Assembly (NCBI RefSeq): GCF_030406905.1
Contig: NZ_CP129137.1
Span: 6,417,501-6,481,500 of the forward strand
From: Streptomyces sp. HUAS CB01
GTDB lineage: Bacteria > Actinomycetota > Actinomycetes > Streptomycetales > Streptomycetaceae
Direction: 5' to 3'
Length of the DNA: 64,000 nucleotides
The notes beneath the pieces are model-generated. The model did no database searches and was not told where the DNA came from. It saw only the letters and a program-made list of their open reading frames with translations. Of this stretch, positions 35,287 through 45,404 are shown one piece after another (positions within the stretch are counted from its first letter, which is position 1; the number at the start of each line of letters is the position of its first letter). The position numbers and the translations under genes are program-made.

Positions 35287-36209
35287 GCGGGACGATGAGC
35301 GCCGAGGCGTTCCGGGCCCTCTGCGAGCGGGTCCGCGAGCGGACGCCGCGCGGCCCGGACGACCGGCGCGGCACGCTGCGCCATCTCACGCCCGCCCGGG
35401 TGGTGGCGGCGACCCGCGAGGTCATGACGGGACGGACGGTCTCGCTCGGCGCTCCCGTGGACACCCGGCCCGGCCCGGACAACCCGGAGCCCGCCCGGCA
35501 CCGGATGACGGCGCCGGAGCCCGGTCGACGGCCGTCCGCAGGGCTGGACTTCGCCCGCGACTGCTTCGCGATGAACGTGCACGGTGACGCCGACAGCCAT
35601 CTCGACGCCCTGTGCCACGTCCTGTGGGACGGCACGCTGTACAACGACGTGCCGTCCGGCAGCGTGACCCCGGACGGCGCCACCGAGCTCACCGTCGACG
35701 TGGTACGCGACGGCGTCGTGGGCCGCGGCGTGCTCCTGGACATCCCGCGGCTCCGGGGCGTGCCCTGGCTGGAGCCGGGGGAGCAGGTCACCGCCGACGA
35801 CCTGGCGGCGGCCGAGGCGGCCCAGGGAGTGCACACCGGGCCGGGGGACGTGCTGCTGGTCCGGGTGGGCCACCGGCTCAGACGCCGGGAGCAAGGCCCC
35901 TGGCACACCGCGGAGGCACGCGCCGGACTCCACCCGGAGGCCGTCGAGTTCCTCGTCGACCGTCGCGTCGCGATGCTCGGCAGCGACGGCAACAACGACA
36001 CCGCGCCGAGCGCCGTGGAGGGGGTCGGCTTCCCCGTCCACGTCCTGACCGTCCACACCATGGGCATGCACCTCATGGACTACCTGCAGTTCGAGGAACT
36101 GGCGCCGGTCTGCGAGCAGGAGGGCCGCTGGAGTTTCCTCTGCGCGGTCGCGCCGCTGCGCCTGCCGCGGGCCACCGGCTCACCCGTCAACCCGATCGCC
36201 GTCCTGTGA
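35283..36209 (+). CDS. Cyclase-family metal-dependent hydrolase (KynB-like fold)
   Basis: A 308-residue soluble protein. MNVHGDADSHLDALCHVLWDGTLYNDVP contains the HxGTHxDxxxH-like metal-binding motif, and GVLLDIPRLRGVPWLEPGEQVTADDL, GDVLLVRVGH and ALGSDGNNDTAPS-like (AMLGSDGNNDTAPSAVEG) segments follow as in the cyclase family, which includes kynurenine formamidase and isatin hydrolase. The substrate is unknown. GTG 35283 follows GGGGAG and is coupled to the ClC stop; ATG 35295 is an alternative. Confidence 0.8.
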   Translation: MSGTMSAEAFRALCERVRERTPRGPDDRRGTLRHLTPARVVAATREVMTGRTVSLGAPVDTRPGPDNPEPARHRMTAPEPGRRPSAGLDFARDCFAMNVHGDADSHLDALCHVLWDGTLYNDVPSGSVTPDGATELTVDVVRDGVVGRGVLLDIPRLRGVPWLEPGEQVTADDLAAAEAAQGVHTGPGDVLLVRVGHRLRRREQGPWHTAEARAGLHPEAVEFLVDRRVAMLGSDGNNDTAPSAVEGVGFPVHVLTVHTMGMHLMDYLQFEELAPVCEQEGRWSFLCAVAPLRLPRATGSPVNPIAVL

Positions 36210-36391
36210 GGGCCCGCCCCGTGGCCAGCCGTACCGTCCCGAGCCGCTGCCGCACCGACCCGGCTCCCCGCTCCCGACTCCCGACTCCCGGCCCCACGAT
36301 TCCGACACCCGCCCCCGAGCACCGATCCCGAAAACCCCTACCCGTGCCGGAGCCCTCGTCCCGGCCCGGACCCGCGAGAACGGTGGCTGCC

Positions 36392-37975
36392 ATGACCGAA
36401 TCCCCGCACTACGACGTCATCGTCATCGGCACCGGAGCCGGCGGCGGCACGCTCGCCCATCGCCTCGCCCCCACGGGGCACCGCGTCCTCCTGCTGGAAC
36501 GCGGCGGCTACCTTCCCCGGGAACGCGACAACTGGGACTCCACGGCCGTCTTCGTCAAGGGCAAGTACCGCGCACCCGAGTTCTGGTACGACAAGTACGG
36601 CAACACCTTCCCGCCGGAGGTCAACTACTACGTCGGCGGCAACACCAAGTTCTACGGCGCCGCCCTCTTCCGGCTGCGCCCCGAGGACTTCGGCCCGCTG
36701 CGCCACCACGGCGGTGTGTCCCCGGCGTGGCCGCTGAGCTACGAGGACCTCGAGCCGTACTACACCCAGGCCGAACACCTCTACCTCGTGCACGGCAACC
36801 ACGGCGAGGACCCCACCGAGGGCGTGGTGAGCGGGCAGTACCGCCACCCGCCCGTCGAACACGAGCCGCGCATCCAGCAGTTGAGCGACGACCTGGAGAA
36901 GCAGGGACTGCACCCGTTCCACCTGCCCATCGGGGTCAACCTCGACCAGGACCGCGACGGCCGGGCCACCCACTCCAGCGTCTGCATCCGCTGCGACCGT
37001 GTCGACGGCTTCCCCTGCCTGGTGCGCGGCAAGTCCGACGCCCAGGTGATCTGCGTCGAGCCCGCCCTGGAACACCCCAACGTGGACCTCATCACCGGCG
37101 CCCGTGCGACCCGGCTGGAGACCGACGCCACGGGCCGCAGCGTCACCACGGTCGTCGCGGAACTCGCCGACGGCACCGAGGCACGCTTCTCCTCCCACCT
37201 CGTCGCCGTGGCCTGCGGAGCCGTCAACACCGCGGCCCTGCTGCTGGCATCGGCCGGCGACCGGCACCCGGACGGGCTCGCCAACAGTTCGGGCGTGGTG
37301 GGCCGCCACTACATGCGGCACAACAACATGGCACTGATGGCGGTCTCGAAGGAGCCCAACGACACCCGGTTCCAGAAGACCCTCGCCCTGCACGACTGGT
37401 ACCTGGGCGCGGACGACTGGGAGTACCCGCTCGGCGGCATCCAGATGCTCGGCAAGTCCGACGCCGAGCAGATCCACGGCGAGGCACCGCGCTGGGCCGG
37501 CGCCGTGACCCCCGAGATGCCCTTCGAGGTGCTGGCCCACCACGCCGTCGACTTCTGGCTGTGCGGCGAGGATCTCCCCGACCCCGGCAACCGTGTCACC
37601 CTGGACCGGGACGGCGGCATCCATCTCGCGCTCGACGAGAAGAACAACATCACCGGGCTGAACCGGCTGCGCCACAAACTGCAGGGCATGCTGGGCCGGC
37701 TGGGGATGCACGAGCACCATCTGCTGCCGCACAGCATCTATCTGCACAAGGGCATGCCCATCGGGGCGACCGCCCACCAGGCCGGCACCGTTCGCTTCGG
37801 CAACGACCCGGCGAACTCCGCCCTGGACGTCAACTGCAAGGCCCACGACCTCGACAACCTCTACGTCGTCGACACGAGCTTCTTCCCGAGCATCGGCGCC
37901 GTGAACCCGTCGCTGACCGCCATCGCCAACGCCCTGCGCGTCGGGGACCACCTGGCCGAGCGGCTCCGCGGCTGA
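36392..37975 (+). CDS. GMC-family FAD oxidoreductase
   Basis: A 527-residue flavoprotein related to cholesterol oxidase-like and choline dehydrogenase-like GMC enzymes. VIVIGTGAGGGTLAHRLAPTGHRVLLLERGG (about 9-39) binds FAD; NYYVGGNTKFYGAALFRLRPEDF and the C-terminal DTSFFPSIGAVNPSLTAIANALRVGDHL are the other FAD and active-site blocks. A cysteine pair in SSVCIRCDRVDGFPCL resembles that of a bacterial GMC subgroup. Substrate unknown. It precedes an SDR oxidoreductase gene by about 150 bases. The start lacks a strong ribosome-binding site. Confidence 0.85.
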   Translation: MTESPHYDVIVIGTGAGGGTLAHRLAPTGHRVLLLERGGYLPRERDNWDSTAVFVKGKYRAPEFWYDKYGNTFPPEVNYYVGGNTKFYGAALFRLRPEDFGPLRHHGGVSPAWPLSYEDLEPYYTQAEHLYLVHGNHGEDPTEGVVSGQYRHPPVEHEPRIQQLSDDLEKQGLHPFHLPIGVNLDQDRDGRATHSSVCIRCDRVDGFPCLVRGKSDAQVICVEPALEHPNVDLITGARATRLETDATGRSVTTVVAELADGTEARFSSHLVAVACGAVNTAALLLASAGDRHPDGLANSSGVVGRHYMRHNNMALMAVSKEPNDTRFQKTLALHDWYLGADDWEYPLGGIQMLGKSDAEQIHGEAPRWAGAVTPEMPFEVLAHHAVDFWLCGEDLPDPGNRVTLDRDGGIHLALDEKNNITGLNRLRHKLQGMLGRLGMHEHHLLPHSIYLHKGMPIGATAHQAGTVRFGNDPANSALDVNCKAHDLDNLYVVDTSFFPSIGAVNPSLTAIANALRVGDHLAERLRG

Positions 37976-38123
37976 GCCGACCGGGCGAACATCGCCCACC
38001 CAACGGCCCACTCGACCGTGCGCTGTCCGCCTGACGGCATGCGCCGGTGGTTCCGTGGCGCGCGGGTTCCGTCCAGCGCCGCCACGGCCCGGGCCGCAGG
38101 CAGGCACGTTCCCAGGAGGCATC

Positions 38124-38960
<837 letters not shown>

Positions 38961-39004
38961 CGCCGCGCGGCCGATCCGAAGGGCTCCGACGACCGAAGGC
39001 ACAC

Positions 39005-40510
39005 ATGCACAATCCGGTACCCCTGCCGGCCGGGGCGCACCTGCTGCTCGCGGAGGCACCCGCCCAGCTGCTCCCGGCCCGGGAGCTGATGGCGTTCACG
39101 CTCGCCTCCCACATCATCCTCGTGCCGATGGGGGTGGCGCTGCCGCTGATCACGCTGATCATGCACTACCGCGGGCTGCGCCGGAACGACCCCACCGCCC
39201 TGCTGCTCGCCCGGCGCTGGTCGGCCGTGATGGCGATCCAGTTCGCCGTGGGCGTCGTCACCGGGACCGTCCTGTCCTTCGAGTTCGGGCTGCTCTGGCC
39301 GGGTCTCATGGGCCGCTGGGGCGATGTCTTCGGCATCGGGTTCGGCGTCGAGGCATGGGCGTTCTTCCTGGAGGCCGTCCTCATCGCCATCTATCTCTAC
39401 GGCTGGCGGCGGCTGCCGGCGCGGACGCACTTCCTCCTCGGGGTGCCCCTCCCGGCCACCGCGCTCCTCGGGGCCTTCGGCATCCTGGCGGCCAACTCCT
39501 GGATGAACACCCCCCGGGGCTTCCGGCTCGACCCCGCGGGCAACCCCGTGGACGTCGACGTCTGGAAGGCGATCTTCACCCCGATGTTCGGGCCGCAGTA
39601 CTGGCACTTCGTCGTGGCGATGTTCGTGACGGCCGGGTACGTCGTCGCCGGTGTCTACGCCGTCGGGATCCTGAAGGGCCGCAGGGACCGCTACCACCGG
39701 CTCGGCTTCGCGGTCCCGTTCACCGTCGCCGCCGTCTTCACCCCCGTCCAGTTCGTGCTCGGCGACTCCATCGCCCGCTCCGTGTTCCACAAGCAGCCGG
39801 TGAAGTTCGCCGCCATGGAACTGGTGTGGGAGACCGACACCCATGTGCCGGAGTACATCTTCGGCCGTCTGCACCCGGACGGGACCGTCACCGGGGGCAT
39901 CAAGATCCCCCAACTCGACTCCGTCCTGGCCGGGTTCCGGCCCGACACCGAGGTGACCGGCCTCACCTCCGTGCCCGCTTCCGACCGGCCCAACCCCACA
40001 CAGGCCACGATCGCCCACTGGGCCTTCGACATCATGGTGGTCATCGGCTCGCTGCTGGTGCTCCTCGTGCTCTGGTACGCGTGGGTCGTATGGCGCAGGC
40101 GGAAGCGTCCCGCGGCCGAGCGCCTGCCGCAGTCCCGGTGGTTCTACCGCAGCGCGGCCTGCGCCGGGGTCGCCTCCGTCATCGCCGTCGAGTGCGGCTG
40201 GATCACCACCGAGGTGGCGCGGCAGCCCTGGATCGTGTACCAGAACATGCGCGTCGCCGAGGCGGTCACGGCGACCCGGTCCTCCACCCTCTGGATCATG
40301 TTCGGTGTCGTGATCATCGTGTACGTCTTCATCTTCGGCTCCTTCCTCGCGGTGCTGCTGAAGCTGCGGACCCGCTGGCGGCTCGCGGACGCGGCGGCGG
40401 CGACGGGCGCCCCGGCCGAGGGCCCGGAGACCGAGACGCCCTACGGACCGCGCGCCGCCGTGCCGGAGGCGGCCGCCGGCGCCCGGGCGGGCGAGGACGG
40501 AACGCCATGA
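39005..40510 (+). CDS. cydA: Cytochrome bd-type quinol oxidase subunit I
   Basis: The heme-bearing subunit of the terminal oxidase (501 residues, about nine helices). SHIILVPMGVALPLITLIMHY includes the axial histidine of heme b595, QPVKFAAMELVWETDT contains the lysine and glutamate of the quinol site, and ECGWITTEVARQPWIVYQNMR is the GWxxxExGRQPW-like signature. The quinol loop is of the short type. The oxidase reduces oxygen at low tension and resists respiratory inhibitors. cydB overlaps by 4 bases; no cydCD assembly genes are nearby, unlike the standard Streptomyces cydABCD locus, so this may be a second oxidase copy. Confidence 0.95.
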   Translation: MHNPVPLPAGAHLLLAEAPAQLLPARELMAFTLASHIILVPMGVALPLITLIMHYRGLRRNDPTALLLARRWSAVMAIQFAVGVVTGTVLSFEFGLLWPGLMGRWGDVFGIGFGVEAWAFFLEAVLIAIYLYGWRRLPARTHFLLGVPLPATALLGAFGILAANSWMNTPRGFRLDPAGNPVDVDVWKAIFTPMFGPQYWHFVVAMFVTAGYVVAGVYAVGILKGRRDRYHRLGFAVPFTVAAVFTPVQFVLGDSIARSVFHKQPVKFAAMELVWETDTHVPEYIFGRLHPDGTVTGGIKIPQLDSVLAGFRPDTEVTGLTSVPASDRPNPTQATIAHWAFDIMVVIGSLLVLLVLWYAWVVWRRRKRPAAERLPQSRWFYRSAACAGVASVIAVECGWITTEVARQPWIVYQNMRVAEAVTATRSSTLWIMFGVVIIVYVFIFGSFLAVLLKLRTRWRLADAAAATGAPAEGPETETPYGPRAAVPEAAAGARAGEDGTP

Positions 40511-41556
40511 CGACCGCAGGCATCGTGGCCCTCGTGCTGCTCCTCGCCGTCGCCGCCTACGCCTGCGCGGGCGGCACCGACTACGGCGCCGGCTTCTGGG
40601 ACCTCACCGCGGGCGGCGCCGAGCGCGGCAAACGGCCCCGCTGGCTGATCGACCACGCCATGGCTCCCGTGTGGGAGGTCAACAACGTCTGGCTGATCTT
40701 CGTTTTCGTCATCATGTGGACCGGGTTCCCGGTGCTGTTCCAGACGGTGTTCTCGGCGATGTGGCTGCCGCTCGCCCTCGCCGCCGTCGGCATGGTCCTG
40801 CGCGGCGCCGGATTCGCCCTGCGCAAGCCGATCACACGGGTGGCGGGACGGCGGCTGTACGGTGCGCTGTTCGCCGTCTCCTCACTGCTCACACCGTACT
40901 TCCTCGGTGCCGCCGTCGGCGGCGTCGCCTCCGGCCGGGCCGCGCCCGGCACCGTCGCGTCGGCGCACGCCTGGGCCAATCCGACGTCCTCCTTCTTCGG
41001 TCTGCTGACGGTGACGGCGACCGCCTTCCTCGGCGCCGTGTTCCTGTCCTGCGACGCCGAGCGCTGGGAGGCCCCCGATCTCGTCGGCTACTTCCGGCGC
41101 CGGGCCCTGGCCTCGCTGGCCGTCGTCGTCCTCCTCGGCGCGGCTGCCTTCGTCGTCGTCCGCGGTGACGCCCCCCACCTCTGGCACGGACTCACCCACG
41201 GTGCCGGACTGGTGCTCCTGCTCGTGGCCGTGGTCTGCACGGTGGCGACGGCGCTGATGCTGCTGCGCGGACAGGCCCGCTGGTCCCGGTTCACCGCGAC
41301 GGGCATGGTCGCCGCCGTCGTCGTCGCCTGGGGCGTCGCCCAGCGCCCGTACCTCATCCCGACCTCCCTGACCGTCGAGGAGGCGGCGGGTTCCCCCTCG
41401 ACGCTGGTGTGGCTGCTGTTCGTCACCCTCGTCGCGGTGATCCTCGTCGGTCCCGCGCTCGTCCTGCTCTACTGGCTCGACACCCACGGGGAGCTGGAGT
41501 CCCTCTCCGAGTCCGATCTGCGGCAGGGCGGGGGCGGCGGCCCCGGGAGCGAGTGA
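40507..41556 (+). CDS. cydB: Cytochrome bd-type quinol oxidase subunit II
   Basis: A 349-residue membrane subunit. The opening YACAGGTDYGAGFWDLTAGG, IDHAMAPVWEVNNVWLIFVFVIMWTGFPVLF and ANPTSSFFGLLTVTATAFLGAVFLSCDAE are characteristic of CydB. It contains no heme itself and stabilises the CydA hemes. Its start overlaps the cydA stop (ATGA). The antiporter gene begins 5 bases after its stop, so the operon probably extends. Confidence 0.95.
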   Translation: MTTAGIVALVLLLAVAAYACAGGTDYGAGFWDLTAGGAERGKRPRWLIDHAMAPVWEVNNVWLIFVFVIMWTGFPVLFQTVFSAMWLPLALAAVGMVLRGAGFALRKPITRVAGRRLYGALFAVSSLLTPYFLGAAVGGVASGRAAPGTVASAHAWANPTSSFFGLLTVTATAFLGAVFLSCDAERWEAPDLVGYFRRRALASLAVVVLLGAAAFVVVRGDAPHLWHGLTHGAGLVLLLVAVVCTVATALMLLRGQARWSRFTATGMVAAVVVAWGVAQRPYLIPTSLTVEEAAGSPSTLVWLLFVTLVAVILVGPALVLLYWLDTHGELESLSESDLRQGGGGGPGSE

Positions 41557-41561
41557 CACGC

Positions 41562-43361
41562 GTGCTTCCCCCCGACCAGTTCCTCCTGGGCATCGCCCTG
41601 ACCGTGCTGCTCGCCGTCGGCTCCCAGATCGCGGCGAGCAGGCTGCGCATCCCGGCGCTGATCCTGCTGCTGCCCGCCGGCTTCACGGCAGGCGCCCTCA
41701 CCGACGTCGTCCACCCGGACGAGCTGGCGCCCGGCAACTTCTCGTCCATCGTGTCCCTGTCCGTCGCCGTGATCCTCTACGACGCCGGGCTCGGACTGGA
41801 GATGCGCCATCTGCGGGGCGCCACCCGCTCGGTGGTCCTCCGGCTCCTCGTCCTCGGCGTGCTGGTCACCTGGGCTGCGGTCATCGGGCTCGCCCCCGCG
41901 CTGTTCGGCGTCCCCCTCCCCGTGGCCGTGCTGCTGGGTGCCGTCCTCGTCGTCTCCGGGCCGACGGTGGTGGGGCCGCTGCTCGACCACGTACGTCCGC
42001 CGGACCGGCTGCGGCGCGTCCTGATCTGGGAAGGCACGCTCGTCGACCCGGTCGGGGCGATCCTGGGCACACTCGTCCTGCACTCCCTGCTCGCCGGCGA
42101 CTTCCGGGTCGCCCGGGGCTTCCACCCGGGCGAGTTCCTGCTCAGCTGGCTGGTCGGGCTGGCCGGCGGCGCGGTGGGCGCGGCGCTGCTGTGGTACTGC
42201 CTCCGCAGGCTCCGGCTCGGCGAGACGCTGGGGACCCTCGCCCAACTCGCCACGGTGGTCGCGGTGTCGGCGGGCTGCGACATCGTGCGCGACGACACGG
42301 GGCTGATCGCCGCGGTCGTCGCCGGACTCGCCGTCGCCAACCTCCCCGGTCTGGGCATGACGGCCAGGCGCCCCTTCTTCGAGACGCTGGTCCAGCTCAT
42401 CATCGGGCTGCTGTTCGTGACCATCTCGGCCGGGGTCGCCCCGTCGTCCGTCCGTCCCGTGCTGCTGCCCACGCTCGCCCTGATCGGCGCGCTCGTCCTG
42501 GTGGTCCGGCCGCTGGTCGCCTGGATCTCCACCCGTGGGCGCGGACTGGCGCGCGGGGAGCGCGCGTTCATCGCGTGGATGGCGCCGCGCGGCATCGTCG
42601 CCGCGTCCACCGCCTCCGCCTTCGCCGCCACCCTGTCCGGCTCGGGACTGTCCGGCGCGGACAAGATCCTCCCGGTGACGTTCCTGGTGATCGTGGGGAC
42701 GGTACTCGTCTACGGGCTGACCGCGGCACCGGTCGCCGCCGCGCTGGGCATCAACCGGCCGGCCCGTGCCCGGCCGCTGCTCGTGGGCGGGCGGCCCTGG
42801 TCGGTCGACCTGGGCCGGTGCCTCAAGTCCGCCGGGCTCGACGTGACGATGTGGACCGCGACGGACGAACAGCGGCAGCGCGTCCGCCGGGCCGGGATCG
42901 AGCCGGCCCCGGGGGATCTCCTCGCCACGGCCACCGACGCCTCCGGGCGGCTCGAGGGTGTCACCTCCGTCCTCCTCCTCACCGACGACGACGACTTCAA
43001 CGCGCTGGTCTGCGTCGTCGCACAGGACAGCGTGGACGGACCGGTCCACCGCGTCGGCCCGCCGCCGGACGGCCCCGGCGCGGTCGCCACCCGCACCGGC
43101 CCGGACGTGCTCTTCGGGCCGGGCCTGGGGCGGGACGTGCTGGCGGCACGCCACGAGCGGGGGGCGCGCTTCACCGTGGGCGCTCCGGGCGAGTCCCCGC
43201 CGCCCGGTCACGACGCCCTGTTCGTCCTGCGCGCCGACGGCCGTCTGGAGCCGGTCACCGAGGAGCGGCCGGCGCGGCCGGGGCCGGGGGACCGGATCGT
43301 CCTGCTGGGCCCTGCCCCGGACGGGCGGCCCGCGGAGGAGCCTCCCGGCGCCGGCCGGTGA
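41562..43361 (+). CDS. Cation/proton antiporter with cytoplasmic regulatory tail
   Basis: A 599-residue protein: about twelve membrane segments (residues 1-410) of the CPA1 NhaP-type Na+/H+ exchanger fold, with ALILLLPAGFTAGAL, GPTVVGPLLDHV and IWEGTLVDPVGAILGTL, the latter containing the ion-binding Asp, and WMAPRGIVAASTASAFA. The last 190 residues form a TrkA-like nucleotide-sensing or regulatory domain (LLTDDDDFNALVCVVAQ). It could couple proton or sodium balance to the bd oxidase upstream. GTG 41562 is chosen for its ribosome-binding distance; GTG 41553 overlaps the cydB stop. Confidence 0.85.
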   Translation: MLPPDQFLLGIALTVLLAVGSQIAASRLRIPALILLLPAGFTAGALTDVVHPDELAPGNFSSIVSLSVAVILYDAGLGLEMRHLRGATRSVVLRLLVLGVLVTWAAVIGLAPALFGVPLPVAVLLGAVLVVSGPTVVGPLLDHVRPPDRLRRVLIWEGTLVDPVGAILGTLVLHSLLAGDFRVARGFHPGEFLLSWLVGLAGGAVGAALLWYCLRRLRLGETLGTLAQLATVVAVSAGCDIVRDDTGLIAAVVAGLAVANLPGLGMTARRPFFETLVQLIIGLLFVTISAGVAPSSVRPVLLPTLALIGALVLVVRPLVAWISTRGRGLARGERAFIAWMAPRGIVAASTASAFAATLSGSGLSGADKILPVTFLVIVGTVLVYGLTAAPVAAALGINRPARARPLLVGGRPWSVDLGRCLKSAGLDVTMWTATDEQRQRVRRAGIEPAPGDLLATATDASGRLEGVTSVLLLTDDDDFNALVCVVAQDSVDGPVHRVGPPPDGPGAVATRTGPDVLFGPGLGRDVLAARHERGARFTVGAPGESPPPGHDALFVLRADGRLEPVTEERPARPGPGDRIVLLGPAPDGRPAEEPPGAGR

Positions 43362-43410
43362 ACGGACGGGCGGGAGGAGCCGTCGACCTCGGCCGGTGAA
43401 CGGACGGGCG
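43352..43410. repeat. 21-bp direct repeat spanning the antiporter stop codon
   Basis: An identical 21-base segment beginning CGGCCGGTGAACGG lies at 43352-43372 and 43390-43410. The first copy contains the antiporter stop codon (TGA 43359-43361), and the second ends 4 bases before the end of the GH15 gene, so it fills almost all of the gap between two convergent genes. Confidence 0.8.
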
Positions 43411-43414
43411 CCGC

Positions 43415-45292
43415 TCAGAGGTTGGACTCCGCCGGAGCCTTCCGCGGACGGCTCTCCCCCTGCGCGCGGTTGAGCTCCGCGTCCAGCGTGAGCGCCGTGT
43501 CGATGAACGCCAGATGGGTGAACGCCTGCGGGAAGTTGCCCAGTTGACGCCCCGTCAGGTCGATCTCCTCGGAGTACAGGCCGAGGTGGTTGGCGTACGT
43601 GAGCATCTTCTCCAGCACGAGCCTCGACTGGTTCAGCCGGCCGGCCCGCGCCAGCGCGTCGACGTACATGAACGTGCACAGGGAGAACGTGCCCTCGGAG
43701 CCGGCCAGGCCGTCGGGCGTGACCTCGGGGTTGTACCGGTAGACCAGGCTGTCGTTCACCAGTTCGCGGTCCATCGCGTCGAGCGTGGCGGTCCACATCG
43801 GGTCGTCGGGGGTGATGAACCCCACCGTGGACATCCGGACGAGCGACGAGTCGAGCACATCGGTGTCGTAGTGCTGGACGAACGCCTGGCGCTCCTCGTT
43901 CCAGCCGCGGGTGAGGACCTGGTGGTACAGCCTGTCCCGCGCGTGGGCCCAGCGGGCGAGCGAGGCCGGCCGGCCGCTCGCGGCCGCGAGCCGCAGCGCC
44001 CGGTCGAAGGCGACCCAGGACATCACCCGTCCGTAGGTGAAGTTCTTGCGCCCGCCCCGGGTCTCCCAGAGCCCCTCGTCGGGCTGGTCCCAGTGGTCGG
44101 TGAGCCAGTCGAGGAGCGTGCGCAGCGAGGTCCAGCCGCGGTGGTCGAGCTGGATGCCCCGCTCGTGCGCGAAGAAGATGCTGTCCAGCGCCTCGCCGTA
44201 GATGTCGAGCTGGAGCTGGGAGGCAGCCCCGTTCCCGATCCGGACCGGGCTGGAGCCCTCGTAGCCCGCCCAGTTGTCGAGGATGTCCTCCTCGAGGTCG
44301 GAGGAGCCGTCGACCCGGTACATGATGTTGAGCGGTCCCGATTCGCCGTCGCGGCCGGCCGTCTCGTGGACGCGGTCGCGCAGCCAGCCGATGAACGCCT
44401 GGGCCTCGCCGGTGAAGCCGAGGCCCAGCAGCGCGTACACGGAGAAGGACGCGTCGCGGATCCAGGTGAACCGGTAGTCCCAGTTCCGCTCGCCGCCCAG
44501 CTGCTCGGGCAGCCCGGCCGTCGGGGCCGCCACGATCGCGCCGCTCGGCGCGTACGTCATCAGTTTCAGCGTGATCGCCGACCGCTCGACCGCCTCCCGC
44601 CAGCGGCCCGAGTAGCGGGACTGGCTCAGCCAGTCGCGCCAGAACTGGACGGTGTCGTCGAAGAGCTGCATGAACTCGGCGTGGTGGATGTGCCGCGGCG
44701 GACCGTCGGCGAAGGTCTCCAGCACCACCCCGCGCTCCTGGCCGGCCTCCAGGGTGAGGCTGAAGTGCATGTCGTGGTCGCCCAGGTCCAGGGGGACCAG
44801 CCGGACGTCCTCGGGCTCCCGGACCGCGTGGACGGTCAGCTCCAGGCCGTCCGCGGCGAACACCGCACCGCGCTCGGTGTAGTGCAGTTTGTGCGGGGAA
44901 CGGCCGTAGTTGAAGCGCGGAACGATGTCGACCTTGAAGGTGAGGCTGCCGCGGACGCAGCGCAGCAGGCGCACCAGCCGGTGCCGCTCGGTGGCCGTGG
45001 AGCCGGTGACCGGCATGAAGTCGACGACCTCGCCCGCGCCCGCCTCGGTCATGAAACGGGTGACCAGGACCGCGGTGTCGGGAAGGTACAGCTGTTTGGT
45101 GGCGTACGTCCGGTCCACCGGGGTGACCTTGAAGTACCCGCCCTTCTCACTGTCGAGCAGTGAGCCGAAGACGCTCGGCGAGTCGAACCGCGGGGTGCAG
45201 TACCAGTCGATCGTCCCTTGCGTGCTGACCAGTGCCGCGGTCTGCAGGTCACCGATCAGCCCGTGGTCCTCGATGAGGGGGTAGTCGCCCAT
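43415..45292 (-). CDS. Glycoside hydrolase family 15 protein
   Basis: A 625-residue cytoplasmic protein with an N-terminal beta-sandwich (about 1-230) and an (alpha/alpha)6 barrel. GERNWDYRFTWIRDASFSVYALL is the family hallmark, EGLWETRGGRKNFTYGRVMSWVAFDRAL holds the general acid and EGTFSLCTFMYVDALARAGRLNQ the base glutamate. GH15 includes glucoamylase, dextranase and the actinobacterial trehalase; this length and absence of a signal peptide suit the trehalase-like group. Trehalose turnover would fit a stress island. It is divergent from the DUF2254 gene. Confidence 0.9.
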   Translation of the reverse strand: MGDYPLIEDHGLIGDLQTAALVSTQGTIDWYCTPRFDSPSVFGSLLDSEKGGYFKVTPVDRTYATKQLYLPDTAVLVTRFMTEAGAGEVVDFMPVTGSTATERHRLVRLLRCVRGSLTFKVDIVPRFNYGRSPHKLHYTERGAVFAADGLELTVHAVREPEDVRLVPLDLGDHDMHFSLTLEAGQERGVVLETFADGPPRHIHHAEFMQLFDDTVQFWRDWLSQSRYSGRWREAVERSAITLKLMTYAPSGAIVAAPTAGLPEQLGGERNWDYRFTWIRDASFSVYALLGLGFTGEAQAFIGWLRDRVHETAGRDGESGPLNIMYRVDGSSDLEEDILDNWAGYEGSSPVRIGNGAASQLQLDIYGEALDSIFFAHERGIQLDHRGWTSLRTLLDWLTDHWDQPDEGLWETRGGRKNFTYGRVMSWVAFDRALRLAAASGRPASLARWAHARDRLYHQVLTRGWNEERQAFVQHYDTDVLDSSLVRMSTVGFITPDDPMWTATLDAMDRELVNDSLVYRYNPEVTPDGLAGSEGTFSLCTFMYVDALARAGRLNQSRLVLEKMLTYANHLGLYSEEIDLTGRQLGNFPQAFTHLAFIDTALTLDAELNRAQGESRPRKAPAESNL

Positions 45293-45346
45293 CCCGAGCC
45301 CCTTTCGCCCTGGGTCGCGAGCGGATGCCGCCCCATCAGCTTAGGT

Positions 45347-45358
45347 AATGCATGCATT
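45347..45358. promoter_or_regulatory. Palindrome AATGCATGCATT between GH15 and DUF2254 genes
   Basis: A perfect 12-bp palindrome, with GG and CC nearby extending the symmetry, in the 112-bp gap between divergent genes. The stretch is AT-rich for this genome. It is a candidate operator for an unknown regulator; none is encoded next to it. Confidence 0.45.
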
Positions 45359-45404
45359 CCGGGCTTTTCGGGACGATTTTCCCGTGGCGGGGAAGGGCTC
45401 CACC

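Noticed and set aside
38055..38123. Upstream start of the SDR gene
   Set aside because: The GTG at 38124 has AGGAGG at good distance, and the upstream residues are Pro/Arg-rich without conservation expected.
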